This document shows, in pieces, positions 39,898-50,364 of a DNA stretch of 64,000 nucleotides. The stretch is taken from the NCBI GenBank assembly GCA_964036665.1, contig OZ038526.1:30318001-30382000 (forward strand). Reading direction: 5' to 3'. The position numbers and the translations under genes were made by a program. The first letter of the stretch is position 1. Every line of letters begins with the position of its first letter. The stretch comes from Gordius sp. MW1. Its lineage: Eukaryota > Nematomorpha > Gordioida > Gordea > Gordiidae. The notes below the pieces were generated by a model, which worked only from the letters and a program-made list of their open reading frames with translations, did no database searches and was not told where the DNA came from.

Positions 39898-42387
39898 TCA
39901 ACAAATGTTTAGTTTGCAAGCTTTGACATCTTTGAGCGGGCTCCCACAATTTTGCAAAGAACCTCGACATAATTTTTCCCTCGATTTTATTCCCACTCCA
40001 CATGTTACGCTACATGGACTCCAGTCGCTCCATTCTAACCAAACTAACCATTTTTATAGCAAAACTAACGTTTGATTAAAATATTCGAGAAATTTAGTTA
40101 ATTACATTTATTTAATTATTTATTTTCGCAAGATTTATGAGTTTATTATTGATAAAATTAAAAACGTACCAACTTTCGGAGTGTTCTCATATAAGTGGGT
40201 GTTTTGTTCTTCCAAAAACACTTGCATATCCGGAACGATTTCATTCCCACTGGTTACTTTCACACTATCTAACTTGGGTGACTTAGGTATGCCTAGCAAA
40301 CTAAAGCTACTTTCGGCAGGGTTATCCGGATCTAGTAGTTCATATTTATTATTTTTGTCAACGGCTAAATGCTTATTAAGCCATGATTGTTCATCTTGAC
40401 TATGGGCATCCATCATGTTAGGGTGATGTATATGGTGTTGATGTCGCAGTCTAAAAGAGTTTTCTAGGCTGTCTCCACTTTTACCTTGGTTCATGGTAAA
40501 ATCCAAATCGGCCGATTTAAGGTTTAAGTCAGGATTATAGGAGCCAAAGGCTAATAAGCCATCATCGTCCCCAATCTTAGGTTTTTCAATCGATGATTGA
40601 ATTAGTTTCGTCTTACTCAATAATTCATTTTTTGTTATATTTAAAGTTGGAGTTATTTTTAACGTTGTAGTAGTTAACATTAAAAATGTTGAGGGAGAAT
40701 TTTTATTTAATGCCAGCGTCTCATTTTGTAATCGAGGGGAGGCACTTTTATTTAGAGAAGAGTAATTAGTTAAATGCGTTTTTTCATTTAAACGCCTGAG
40801 TGTTATATTCGGTATAATTGACAAAGTTTGAGGATACTCTGTTTCATTATACGTAAAATTGAACTTCTGGTAAATATTGGTTTGCGATGCTATAATACTT
40901 TTTCCCGTTTTATATTGACCAGTTTCATTGTAGACACCTAAAGCCATTGGCTTAGGCTGGCTTAACCAACTAGTCAGATTAAAGGTTTGATTCCCGTTTA
41001 CATCTATAAATTTGAAACGTTTGTGATGGAGGTAACGTCCCTTATCATTATTTTTTTGGTAGGATTTTTGACTTAAAGTAGTTGGGTAGTAATAAGTATT
41101 AATTTTTTGTTGGGTATTATTGAGCCATTTCAAATTTTCAACTAATTTATACTGCGTAGCAAATGACTGAGAGCTTGTTTCAAGCGAAGTGCCAACAATT
41201 TGTTTCAACAGCGTTCCTGCTATCGCTTTCGACATGTTAAGCACCCCATTAACCCACTTGCCTCCCGGTATAACTGAATTTGTAAAATAAAGTTTGATAA
41301 AGTTGACCTTATCGTGAATTTCGTCGAATTGATAAGAAAAGTGGGTGGGAAGGGTTCCATGTTGTGTTGTAAAAAGGCTGGGATTTGCTTGATCGATCTT
41401 TGGTTTTAGTCAACTAAATATAAACAGACCATGGGTTTTAGGTCTTCTTACGTTTAGTCGACTAAAACCAAAGATCGAAAAAATAAAACCTTAAAACACT
41501 AGTTCGAAGACTTCGGGCCACATGTTTTTATCAAATATAGAAACCATCAATTAACCAACTTTCTCATTGATATGGCTATCAAAAATTATTATATTTTAAA
41601 TAGTTCATTTAATAATAAATTCAACTTGGTATCACGGTAGTTTCTGGAGAGTTAAAAGTGATTTTAGTCGAGGAGACAGTTTCATTCTTCCCTTTACCCA
41701 CATTTGGCCACCCATAAACAGCTCGTCGGTATAACTCATCTATCGATGGGGTCGTAGTTAATTTATCAAAACTCTCCAATTTCAAAGAATTCCAATCCAA
41801 CGTAAAAACGCTAGGCTCAATCGACCCATTTAAATGAAAACGTGCAATTGGACTAACACCAGAACCCATTATAGACGCCTTGCCAGGGTCCAACAAGCCT
41901 GTTTCTATATCCTCTGCTAAGCTGCGCTCGCCGGGCAACATAATTTTGTGTGGATCGTCATATCTGTGTAATGCCACTACACTCATACGTTTTACTAAAT
42001 GTTTCTTTTTATGGTTAGTGGTATGGTTTGAATCGACTTTAGTTTCATTTTTGAAATCTTTAGTGTATAATTATATTTAACTCATTTAATGCTAAATTCA
42101 TTATTAAATGGCATTACAGATTACAACAAAATTATGATAATAATGAACAAATGATAAAAACAAATTTTAAAGGAATGTTTCAGAAACTACATTTTTGTTT
42201 ATTTACCTCGTAGTTTAATAATAGAGGGTCGAATTGTAGCAAAATTGATACTAGGGGTTAGAAAATATGAATCATTTTTTGTGGCTAATAAATGTGTAAA
42301 CTTAGTTCGATATAAAATTGTACATTCTATTAATTTATAGAACCAGTATGCAGAGCAATATTTCGATAGTAAAGATATTTTACACAT
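39898..42387 (-). CDS. Probable secreted glycoprotein with C-terminal thrombospondin type-1 repeat
   Basis: Exons (minus) 42387-42207, 42057-41636, 41397-40170, 40034-39898 give 1968 nt (655 aa), phases consistent. The last exon is a TSP1 repeat: EWSDWSPCSVTCGVGIKSRE, then further Cys residues (LCRG, NCGS, ACKLNIC) to the stop. Such domains act outside the cell, binding matrix or glycans. The rest was not recognised. It is Asn/Ser/Thr-rich with many N-glycosylation sequons (NQT, NLT, NET, NIT, NYS), consistent with secretion. The N-terminus (MCKISLLSKYCSAYWFYK) is not a clear signal peptide, so a further 5' exon may exist. Exon 2 uses a weak donor (ACC/GTGATA). The exon 3 acceptor lies inside an inverted-repeat element. 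Confidence 0.75.
41394..41477. mobile_element. 84-bp foldback element at exon 3 of the TSP1 gene
   Basis: Arms 41394-41418 and 41453-41477 (CGATCTTTGGTTTTAGTC and its complement, 25 bases each, two mismatches) around a 34-base loop. The AG used as exon 3 acceptor (AACCAAAG, minus strand) is within the arm. A diverged relative is at about 43368-43440. Confidence 0.75.
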
Positions 42388-42613
42388 TTAATAATAAGTG
42401 ATTGTTACACATTTCACGTGCTTGTATTGTCAAATTAGATTAATTAATGTCGAATACAAATATTGTAATAACACAAATGTAAATATAACATTTTTGCTTA
42501 TTTATGAACTCCATAAAACATATATATAAACGATATTTAAAGGAAAAACAAAATTAGATAAATATGTAAAAATTTTGGTGCTAAAACCATGTATTTACTG
42601 TGGAATAATCAAT

Positions 42614-42976
42614 CTAAAGGGTGTTTATTACTCTAGAACGAAGCACTTTAATAGGTTGTAAGGACGTGGATGTAGTCAAAGAATTCTTGGCAATTTTTGA
42701 ATTCGCATTTTTGGACATTGATCCATGGGCTGATTTTGATTTTTTGGCTCTGAAATTAATTTCTGGCCTACCTTTTAAAGCTTCTTTTTGGCAGGAATTT
42801 GTTGTATTCATATTATGGCAAAGTAATGTAGGAGGATGATTAATATTTAATGCTATTATTTCTTTATGCAAACTGTGTCTCATTAACCGTTTTCTATCAT
42901 TTTTTGCTATTTTATCGGCCAATTTCATGTTAGAATCATCTTCTGCACTCTTGGATTCATTTTTCCTCTTATCACA
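42614..42976 (-). CDS. Terminal exon of an unrecognised basic protein
   Basis: An exon bounded by TTATATATTCAG at its 5' side (phase 0) and a TAG stop, encoding 120 residues: CDKRKNESKSAEDD, KLADKIAKNDRKRLMRHSLH, then a Ser/Lys/Asn-rich tail ending VLRSRVINTL. No domain recognised. Upstream exons are not certain. A tiny candidate (ATGGAATTTACTTC..., about 43098) would be in phase but is weakly supported. An internal Met at 42928 could also be a start. Confidence 0.55.
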   Translation of the reverse strand, partial: CDKRKNESKSAEDDSNMKLADKIAKNDRKRLMRHSLHKEIIALNINHPPTLLCHNMNTTNSCQKEALKGRPEINFRAKKSKSAHGSMSKNANSKIAKNSLTTSTSLQPIKVLRSRVINTL

Positions 42977-44351
42977 CTGAATATATAAAATAGTTATGAG
43001 AAAGTTGAATTAACATTCCGTATGCCTCTTAATCATAGTAATCGATTATATAAATTGAAATTTAATTAATAACTAGGATAAATGAAGTAAATTCCATGTT
43101 AGCTAAGAGATGGTATCATAGACTAATAGCCTGCTCAATTCCTTTTAAAACGTGTTCCACATTTTGACGTCCATCTTGTAAACTCTCTTATATAAAATTT
43201 GTTATTAACGCGTTGTGGACTGGGGATGAAGTTTAGAGAGTCTGTAACCTCTACGAACTAGGAGAAAGAAAAAACGTGATGGAGATTACCCGTTCAACAC
43301 TCCTTACACATCCATCACACTCGTATTATATGGTTCTGGAATCTAGTGTTCACAAAACATTTGGTTTTTGTCAACTAACATTTGGTCTGTTAATATTTAG
43401 TCGTCTAAACTTAAGGTCGACGAAACAAAACCCATATATTTTTACAACACCATTAGAATCTCTTTATATGCATAATCACTTTCTGTGTTTTCTCCTTTCG
43501 CGTTATCGATACTAATTTTAACGCTTAATTCGCGGCGCTTTTAAATTAATTAATTATGATAATACTCTAAAAAATTAATTTGTATTTATTTTGAAGTATA
43601 ATAATCTCCGAAAAGTATCCCTTGCATAACACTAAAATTTAATCCTTTGTCTTTTTTTGATTCTTTTAATTAATATAAACTTAATCAGCTGCTTGGGAAA
43701 ATGCCAAAAGAATATCGGTTAGGGTTACGCCTTACATATTGATTTTGATATAAGGATACACATCATTTAAAATTTTACCAACTTGAGCCTCTTAAATTAG
43801 AATATTGAGTTAAATATAAAATGAAATTTATAAATAAGATTAATTTTTACAACGTCATCTACAATTACATTTTTTTCTAACATGAATTCTGCTCAATTTA
43901 CATGGTTTGCCGAATTCTTAAGATCGCTGTAATGTTTAAAATGGGTTGTTACAAATATTAAGATTAATGATTATTGACCCATACAATCCATCGCTATATA
44001 AGAACTAAGTAGATTTTCAAGATGGCGATCACATTAGCAACACCATATAAGCGTGAAGCAGTCTATTAGTCTATGGATAGATGGAAATATTATCATTTCC
44101 CTACGGAAAAACATTACTTATGGTCTTTCCTAAATCTGGACTAATGGCTTTTAAAGCAAAAAGAACTGTTATATTAAAATAGATTAAAACTACTTCTACA
44201 ATATAATATACAAACATCTTAATGTATATAATTAAAAAGAAATAAAAATTTGGGCAGAGATTATGTTTAACTTAAGAAAAAGAAATGTTTTTTTAAATGG
44301 TGAATTGTATTATTAATTCTAAAAGCAACAAAAAGGGGATTTGTTTAAAAA
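42977..44351. other. Intergenic, little recognised
   Basis: Contains a diverged relative of the 41394-41477 foldback near 43368-43440. Otherwise AT-rich with no supported gene. Confidence 0.4.
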
Positions 44352-44675
44352 TCATTTTACATTATAAATAGGAATTACAAGTATGGATTTTGCGTCTTGT
44401 TTCGGTAGGTAATCATTGTCCTCCAGTAATAAGTCAATTCTTGAAACGTTTCTGGAAACACGCTTAGAGACCGCCCCGTTAGAATCTAAATTTTAGCATT
44501 AGTTAAAACAGGAATATATCTTACTATTATCGAGATTGTAGGTTCCTAACGCTTTAATTTCCTTCTTTAAGCAATATCTATTTGATTGTGCTTTTTCGGC
44601 TTTCAAAATTTCTGCAATTAACATCGCGCTAGCTTCTTCCTCTCGCGCCCAAGAATCCATCCTTTCTTTTTCGTG
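44352..44675 (-). CDS. Small two-exon protein, about 89 aa or 3' end of a gene
   Basis: Exons 44675-44525 and 44485-44352, joined phase 1 (AAT A/AT TCT) across a 39-nt intron. If translation starts at ATG 44660 the product is 89 aa: MDSWAREEEASAMLIAEI, LKAEKAQSNRYCLKKEIKAL, then VSKRVSRNVSRIDLLLEDND, ending IPIYNVK. The first half is a charged helix. HEKER precedes the Met in frame and an acceptor-like CTAG precedes that, so more 5' exons are possible. No family recognised. Confidence 0.6.
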
Positions 44676-44749
44676 CTAGATTAAGGAGAAAATTGTATGG
44701 AATTCATTCGTGCCATTATAATTTTCATTAAAGCTTACAAATGCATGTC

Positions 44750-44920
44750 CATGGGCGTAGCCAGGGGGTGGCAGGGAGGGGCGGCTGCCCCCCCCCTCTT
44801 AATTCAAAAATTCTTTAAAATTTAATATAGTTATGACTTAAATTGCTTAAAAAAATTGCCCCTCCCTAAATCATTTTTGCCCCCCCCACCCCCCTTTAAA
44901 TATAATCCTAGCTATGCAGG
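44750..44920. mobile_element. MITE of the CATGGGCGTAGCCAGG family
   Basis: Left end CATGGGCGTAGCCAGG intact. The right end is decayed (CCTAGCTATGCAGG). Contains CCCCCCC tracts. Confidence 0.7.
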
Positions 44921-45553
44921 TTGGCGTAGGTGGATTTTTCCAAAATGTAAATTAAAAATTTTATATCGATAATATTCAATTAATAATTTGATTTTTTAAA
45001 CTAAGGACAGAAATCATTACCACTATTATTTTAAATTAAGTTGATTAATAATAGTACGACAATTAATATAAAAATATGCAAAGTAGAAAATTTTCTACAA
45101 ATTTATAGATAATGTATAAATAAAATATTATGTAGCGCTTAAATTCTTTACAAAACTGTGTTAAAATATTTCATATATAAGTTGCCACTGTAACAATTTA
45201 AAAGCCCGTTAAACACTCATAAAGTAGCTTTTCAGCACATGAAGGATTCGAGTGTTTCACGAGGTTTGCTGTGCTTTTGCGGGATATAATTAGCTATTTA
45301 CTAACAAATTACAAAGTACACATTTTAAAAACAGTTAAGGACGATAATATTGAATTAGCCAATAATGGCATGAAATTATTTATAATTTATGGTTCGACAA
45401 CCAAGGAGATGTCCCTGATTTAATACAAATAACAGTTGAACGTTGAATTTGTCCCGCACTAATATCAACCGATTTTGTCATGAGTTAAAGGGAAACATTA
45501 TAGACTTGATTGAACTGACGGATCCTACGTTTAATAAAAACAATGCCTGGCTC

Positions 45554-45699
45554 CATGGGCGTTGCCAGGGGGGGGGGAGGGGGCAGGGAGGAGCGGCTGC
45601 CCCCCTCTAAATCCAAAAATTTATAAAAATTATGGCTAAAACTTCAAAAAATTTTCATTTTGCTCCCCCTTCTCTAATGTCAATGTGGCTATGCCCATG
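45554..45699. mobile_element. MITE of the CATGGGCGTAGCCAGG family
   Basis: CATGGGCGTTGCCAGG to GTGGCTATGCCCATG, with the shared TTATGGCTAAAACTTCAAAA core. Confidence 0.7.
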
Positions 45700-46986
45700 C
45701 CTGTCTCAACAAATGCAATAGATTAAAGCCCTATGGTCTTTCCAGAGATATTAACCATAGACTATATAGATTGCTCATGTTATTTTCATATGATAAATCG
45801 TGTACCATTAAATCAATCATTTTGAATTTAAATTATTATTTAACAAAAATGCAGAGGGCACTAAATTGTTTCAACATCACAATATGTTTCGTTTTTCTTT
45901 TTAAGAAATTTTATAAATGATATATTTTAAATTGCTGTTTTCAATGTTTATTAGTTTAATATCTTTTTTATTCAAAATTACTATATTCTCTATGTCTGTC
46001 CCTTATTTATGCACATTTCAGAATGGTGGAACTAATACACTTATTTAAAGTTGATGAGCAGTCTATCTAGTTGTAGTCCATGGTATTAGCTTAAAATAAC
46101 TCTTTCTATGCTTTTAGTAAAATGATTTAAATTAAATTAGAAGATCATAATATATGTAAACATAAATTATTTTGGTTTCAACAGACCTTTAAAATTATTC
46201 TTAATCCATTATTACTGTAAAAAGAAGATAAGAAAGTCATAGAAATTAAAATTTAACCACTTTAAAATTTTACAAAGTTGAAACAGGTCAAATTGAATAT
46301 GAAATTTATTATTATTAAAATTGAATATAAAATAAATTCATTATTAACTCTAAGTTTTTAGACTTTAATATGGTTATTTATAACCTTTAAGATCTCTTAC
46401 AATAATATGTATCTAGATATATACATGTTATAAAAATATTTTTAAAGTTGAAAATAAAATTGAATTCAATCCAACTTATAATTTATGTCATGCAAAAATA
46501 TTCCAAAAATATTAAGAATAATATAATAGGCAAAAGAATATATATCTATGTTTGTTGCAAAAAATAACTAATATTTTAATTTGCCAAAATTAACCATAAA
46601 AACTCAATATTTAATAATAAATGTTAAAATATTTCAAATAAACAAGAGGGCATGGTTACAGACAGGATTTAAGTCATGGGTAGGGGGAGTGAGTTAAGTA
46701 ATAATGATTGAATCTATTTGTTTAATTGATAGAATATTTATTTGATTAGCTGCATCCATGTAGGTTGCCTTTTAATAAGATCTTAAATATTTAAAAAAGC
46801 CTAAGGTACACATAATGGTTATTTTCATCAAAGAAAAGACAAAACATAATTTATACATTTTAATAATTGGTACTATATTGAACCTAACCAAATTAGAAAT
46901 ATAAAGTGAATGTCCTATATTAATTTGAACAAAAAATCTAACAATTTGTTAAAATTATGAGTTTAAAAGTGGAAAACTTAGTGAAA
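45700..46986. other. AT-rich intergenic with one dispersed repeat
   Basis: 46342-46520 matches 51748-51915 in direct orientation (ATTAACTCTAAGTTTTTAGA, CTCTTACAATAATATGTAT, TGTCATGCAAAAATATT) with gaps. No ORF. The family is unknown. Confidence 0.5.
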
Positions 46987-47340
46987 TTATACTTTCTCAA
47001 GTGTTTTTATGTACTCCTCATTTATTTCTCCAGGTTTTGCTATACATCTACCTAAGTTTACCATGAGAATCTTGTAAATTATTATACCTCTACATATTTG
47101 CTCACAAGCTTTTTTATTTATTGCCCTTGGTTTTTCACTCGTTTGATCAAGTAATGTGTTTTTTAGAGTAGCAGTACGAGCCCAGGAATGAAACGTCTTC
47201 CTGCAAAAAGGACAGGTATCCATAAATGAGCTTTGAAAGCATTCCAAACATATTCCATGCCTACAGGGAAACGTGACTCTCTTTTTCAAACTGCATAAAC
47301 ATATTGGACAATCGGTATTGGTTAAACAGCTTTTTGACAT
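46987..47340 (-). CDS. RNF168-like RING E3 ubiquitin ligase (short)
   Basis: 117 aa starting MSKSCLTNTDCPICLCSL. A C3HC4 RING covers residues about 11-50: CPIC, CRHGICLECF, DTCPFCRK. Directly after it comes HSWART, matching the SSWTR region of vertebrate RNF168, and near the end AKPGEINEEYIKTLEKV, matching RNF168's SKPGELRREYEEEISKV. RNF168 ubiquitinates histone H2A at DNA double-strand breaks. Here the reading stops right after that motif, without the long ubiquitin-binding C-terminus (human protein 571 aa). AAA/GTATAA at the stop could be a weak splice donor, so a continuing exon cannot be excluded, but none was found in the next kilobase. Confidence 0.75.
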   Translation of the reverse strand: MSKSCLTNTDCPICLCSLKKRVTFPCRHGICLECFQSSFMDTCPFCRKTFHSWARTATLKNTLLDQTSEKPRAINKKACEQICRGIIIYKILMVNLGRCIAKPGEINEEYIKTLEKV

Positions 47341-47559
47341 GTGTGAACTTAGAACTTAGTCATAAAAGCAGACGATAATATATTAAACGAACGATATTCT
47401 AATTAGATTAAAGTAAGTTAAATTTTGTATGGTCTAATCAAATTGATTAAGAAAGTGAGAAGGAATGTGTTCCAATTTGGGCTGCATGGGCCCATTATCA
47501 ATGGAAAAAAGAAGAAGAAAAGGTATTTTAAAATTTTGGGGGCCGGGTGATCGGAATCC

Positions 47560-50330
47560 ACCGTTTCGACTTATGTTAGGTTTTCGCCCGGGACTTTCAT
47601 TTGCGCGAAAAATACATATATATTTTATACAATTGCGAGCTTAGATAAAGAATCGCGAGCGGTAACGGAATGCGAATTTTAAGGTAGTTGTACACCGTAT
47701 GGAGAGAAGATAAGGGACGTAAAAGGGGCGTTGAGAGAAGAAAGATAGAGTAACGCCCCAAGGCAGAAGCGTGCCTTATTTAGTAATTAGTTAGTGATGG
47801 GAGGGATTTTGTTATTGATCTAAGCCCGCGACTTCTATCGAAAAATCGCTTTCCCGCGTCATCGGTTGACAGGGTGTATAGTATAAAATTATATCGTTTT
47901 CTGTAGGTCCCTCAGTGTTTAGTGTTTGTGGAAACCATTACCGTGATGGTTTATCTGCCAGATTTTAATCGGTTGGGGTCAATGTGATGTTTGATATTAA
48001 GCAGATGCTTAAACCGTAAGTCTTGACGAAGGTTGCCATCACTTCTTCTATAATCGGTGAATCCATCTTTTCAAAACGTAATGTTCTGTTAGTGAGTAGG
48101 TAACCAGCTTGATGTGGTTGTACCTTTATGCCTTGTAACCATATAAGACGGCTACCGTTTCAGTGAGCGTGTGTGGTGGTCTCGCCACTTCCAATCAAAC
48201 GAGCTTGCAGCATCTTCGAATGTGACCGAGTGGGAGCCATTCTCATCTACGAGTCTAATGTGGATGCCGGAGACACCAACGTGGAACTTTGTTGAAGGCT
48301 TACGCACTGCGGGACAGTTCATGGGTAAACTGAAGAATTGCGCAAAGCTTGGCTGCCGCAAAGGATTTGGTCAGGCTGTAAGAGGTAGAAAATATTTTAG
48401 ACATGCCGGGTAGGTTATAGAAAAAGTAATTTTGGACACCGAGAGCCTCGAGCACGTCATTATCAGTTATAACGTTTTTGAGTGCTAAGAACAGGACGTC
48501 GGCCGCTATTTGGCGTGGATTTGCTATGTCAGGCTTGCACCTGATGGAGGAAACGTCGAGTTTGAGTTCCATTCACAGATATTCGATTTGTTGGGTTGAA
48601 AGGATAGATGACTTAGACAGGTTGATGGTCAAACCTCACTGTTTAGCTAGGATGATCTAGGCCTTGTACATCATGGTACCTATTAAGCAGGTCATCTAAG
48701 TAAAGAATTCACCGCGATTTGGTGATTGCTTTATTAGCGAGGTCGCTGATCATCATTTGGAGCACAAAAGGTGAAAAAGAAGCTCCCATTGGGGGGGGGC
48801 ATTGTAGTGGTAGGCCCTTTTGTATACATAGCCGAAGAGCTTTTGGCCTGGGTTTATGGGTATAAGAGGCCGTCTTTAGGTCAATCTTGTCAGCATAACA
48901 AGAACTGGCTAGGTGTTAGGCCGTTATGGGCATGTTTGCTAGCTTCATCTGTTTAAGTATGAAGTTTGTAGAGGCATCGCTTAAGTCTATGATGACCCAA
49001 GCGTGACCATTAAGTATGGCTATGAAGAATGTCACAGAGGGGAGGGCTAGCGAGGTTGTGGGTGACACGATGCCCTCTTGACTATCTAAGGCGGGCGACC
49101 TTTTGGAGTATCGTTTGCTTTTTGGAGGGATAAATTGCCCTTTGTTTGCGATAAGGGGCGTTTTTGCCTGTCACGATCTCACCCGCATGCGGGGTCAGCT
49201 TCGTTTAGCGGATGTATGACTTGCCCGATGGTTTAGATGATATTGGGGCCTTCGCCCACCAGTATTACACTGTATGTGCTAGCAACAAGGGTCCGATGGA
49301 TCCCGACCCCTTCCGGCCGAGGGAAGATTAAGAATCAGTACGCTGTTCTGAGTCGTGTGGTATTGGTTGTAGTAATGGCGTCGCTTGTGGAGGCTGAGTA
49401 GGTGTCGGCGATTCCGGTAAATGCGGGCCGTCATCTTTAAGAGGGAAAAAATAATCCGGCGCGTATCTCTAGAAAAAAAGTAATATTAGGCAGCCACGCA
49501 GGAGAAACGATATTATCATCCCCGTTGGGAGTCGGTAAGATACTCGGCTCGTACTCCCAGTTATCTACTAACTTTGGGCAGCGGCCGCGCCCTTTTTTAT
49601 GTTGCTCGGCTCCTGCCAGCTGCCGGAAAAACTGTTTTTAAGCCGGCTGCGAGACTTCTACATCTTTAAACCCGATTTCTTTAGAGTCTTGGCGAGTTAC
49701 CATTGTCTAATTGGATTTTATTGCCAGACACATAATCTTAAGCTGGTCGTCTATCGGTATCTTTCAATATTATAGGTGCGCGGGTTAGTTTAGCGCAGTG
49801 GATGGCTAAGCGAGCCTCATGTTTGTCTCTTTTAAGCGTTTTGTTATCGGATTCCTGTATTAGTTCCTCTAGACCTTTATTGCCTGGTTATATTAGCGAG
49901 TAACGATTCGATTGTACGAGTGCGGATAGTGTCTGCATGGTAAGTGGCTTAAATGTTGAGAGTAGTGGCAAGTTCGGCACTCTAAATCCCGTAACTGCCA
50001 AGTTGTTTTGCAGCAGCTGCATCAAACCCGCTTGCTTCTTAAGGCTGCTGTAATCACTTACATTTTCTTCAATCTTATCAAAAAGTTATCCATCGCATTT
50101 TCAGGTGCACCTTAGTTCCCCGTGTTGGCAGGTGGGAAGTCATTGTAGCGTCTGGCGTAAGTGGGAAGGAGCTGGGACTACCTTGTGACCTAGTAAGTGG
50201 CATTAACTAGACACGCAAAAAAGGCTTAAGACTAATACACGTAAATTTTACAATAGTAGTACACCGAAAGGAGAGAAGGTAAGGGACGTAAAAGAGGCGT
50301 TGAGAGAAGGAAGAGAATCTCTTTTGTATG
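47560..50330 (-). pseudogene. Degenerate retroelement with reverse transcriptase
   Basis: Minus-strand fragments, in several frames: KIDLKTASYTHKP near 48890-48850 (the RT KIDL motif), a LDDLL-like active site near 48700, LTINLSKSS and TQQIEYL near 48620-48570, and RNase-H-side frames 48572-48300 and 48361-48152. The order and the SS.LSTQQIEYL segment resemble DIRS-type or gypsy-type elements. A repeat of about 85 bp (TACACCG...GGAGAGAAG, GTTGAGAGAAG) occurs at 47685-47750 and 50255-50320, probably terminal repeats. Base composition is much richer in GC than its surroundings. Multiple stops: inactive. Confidence 0.6.
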
Positions 50331-50364
50331 ACAAAACTTACAATATTATCATATTTAAAAACAC

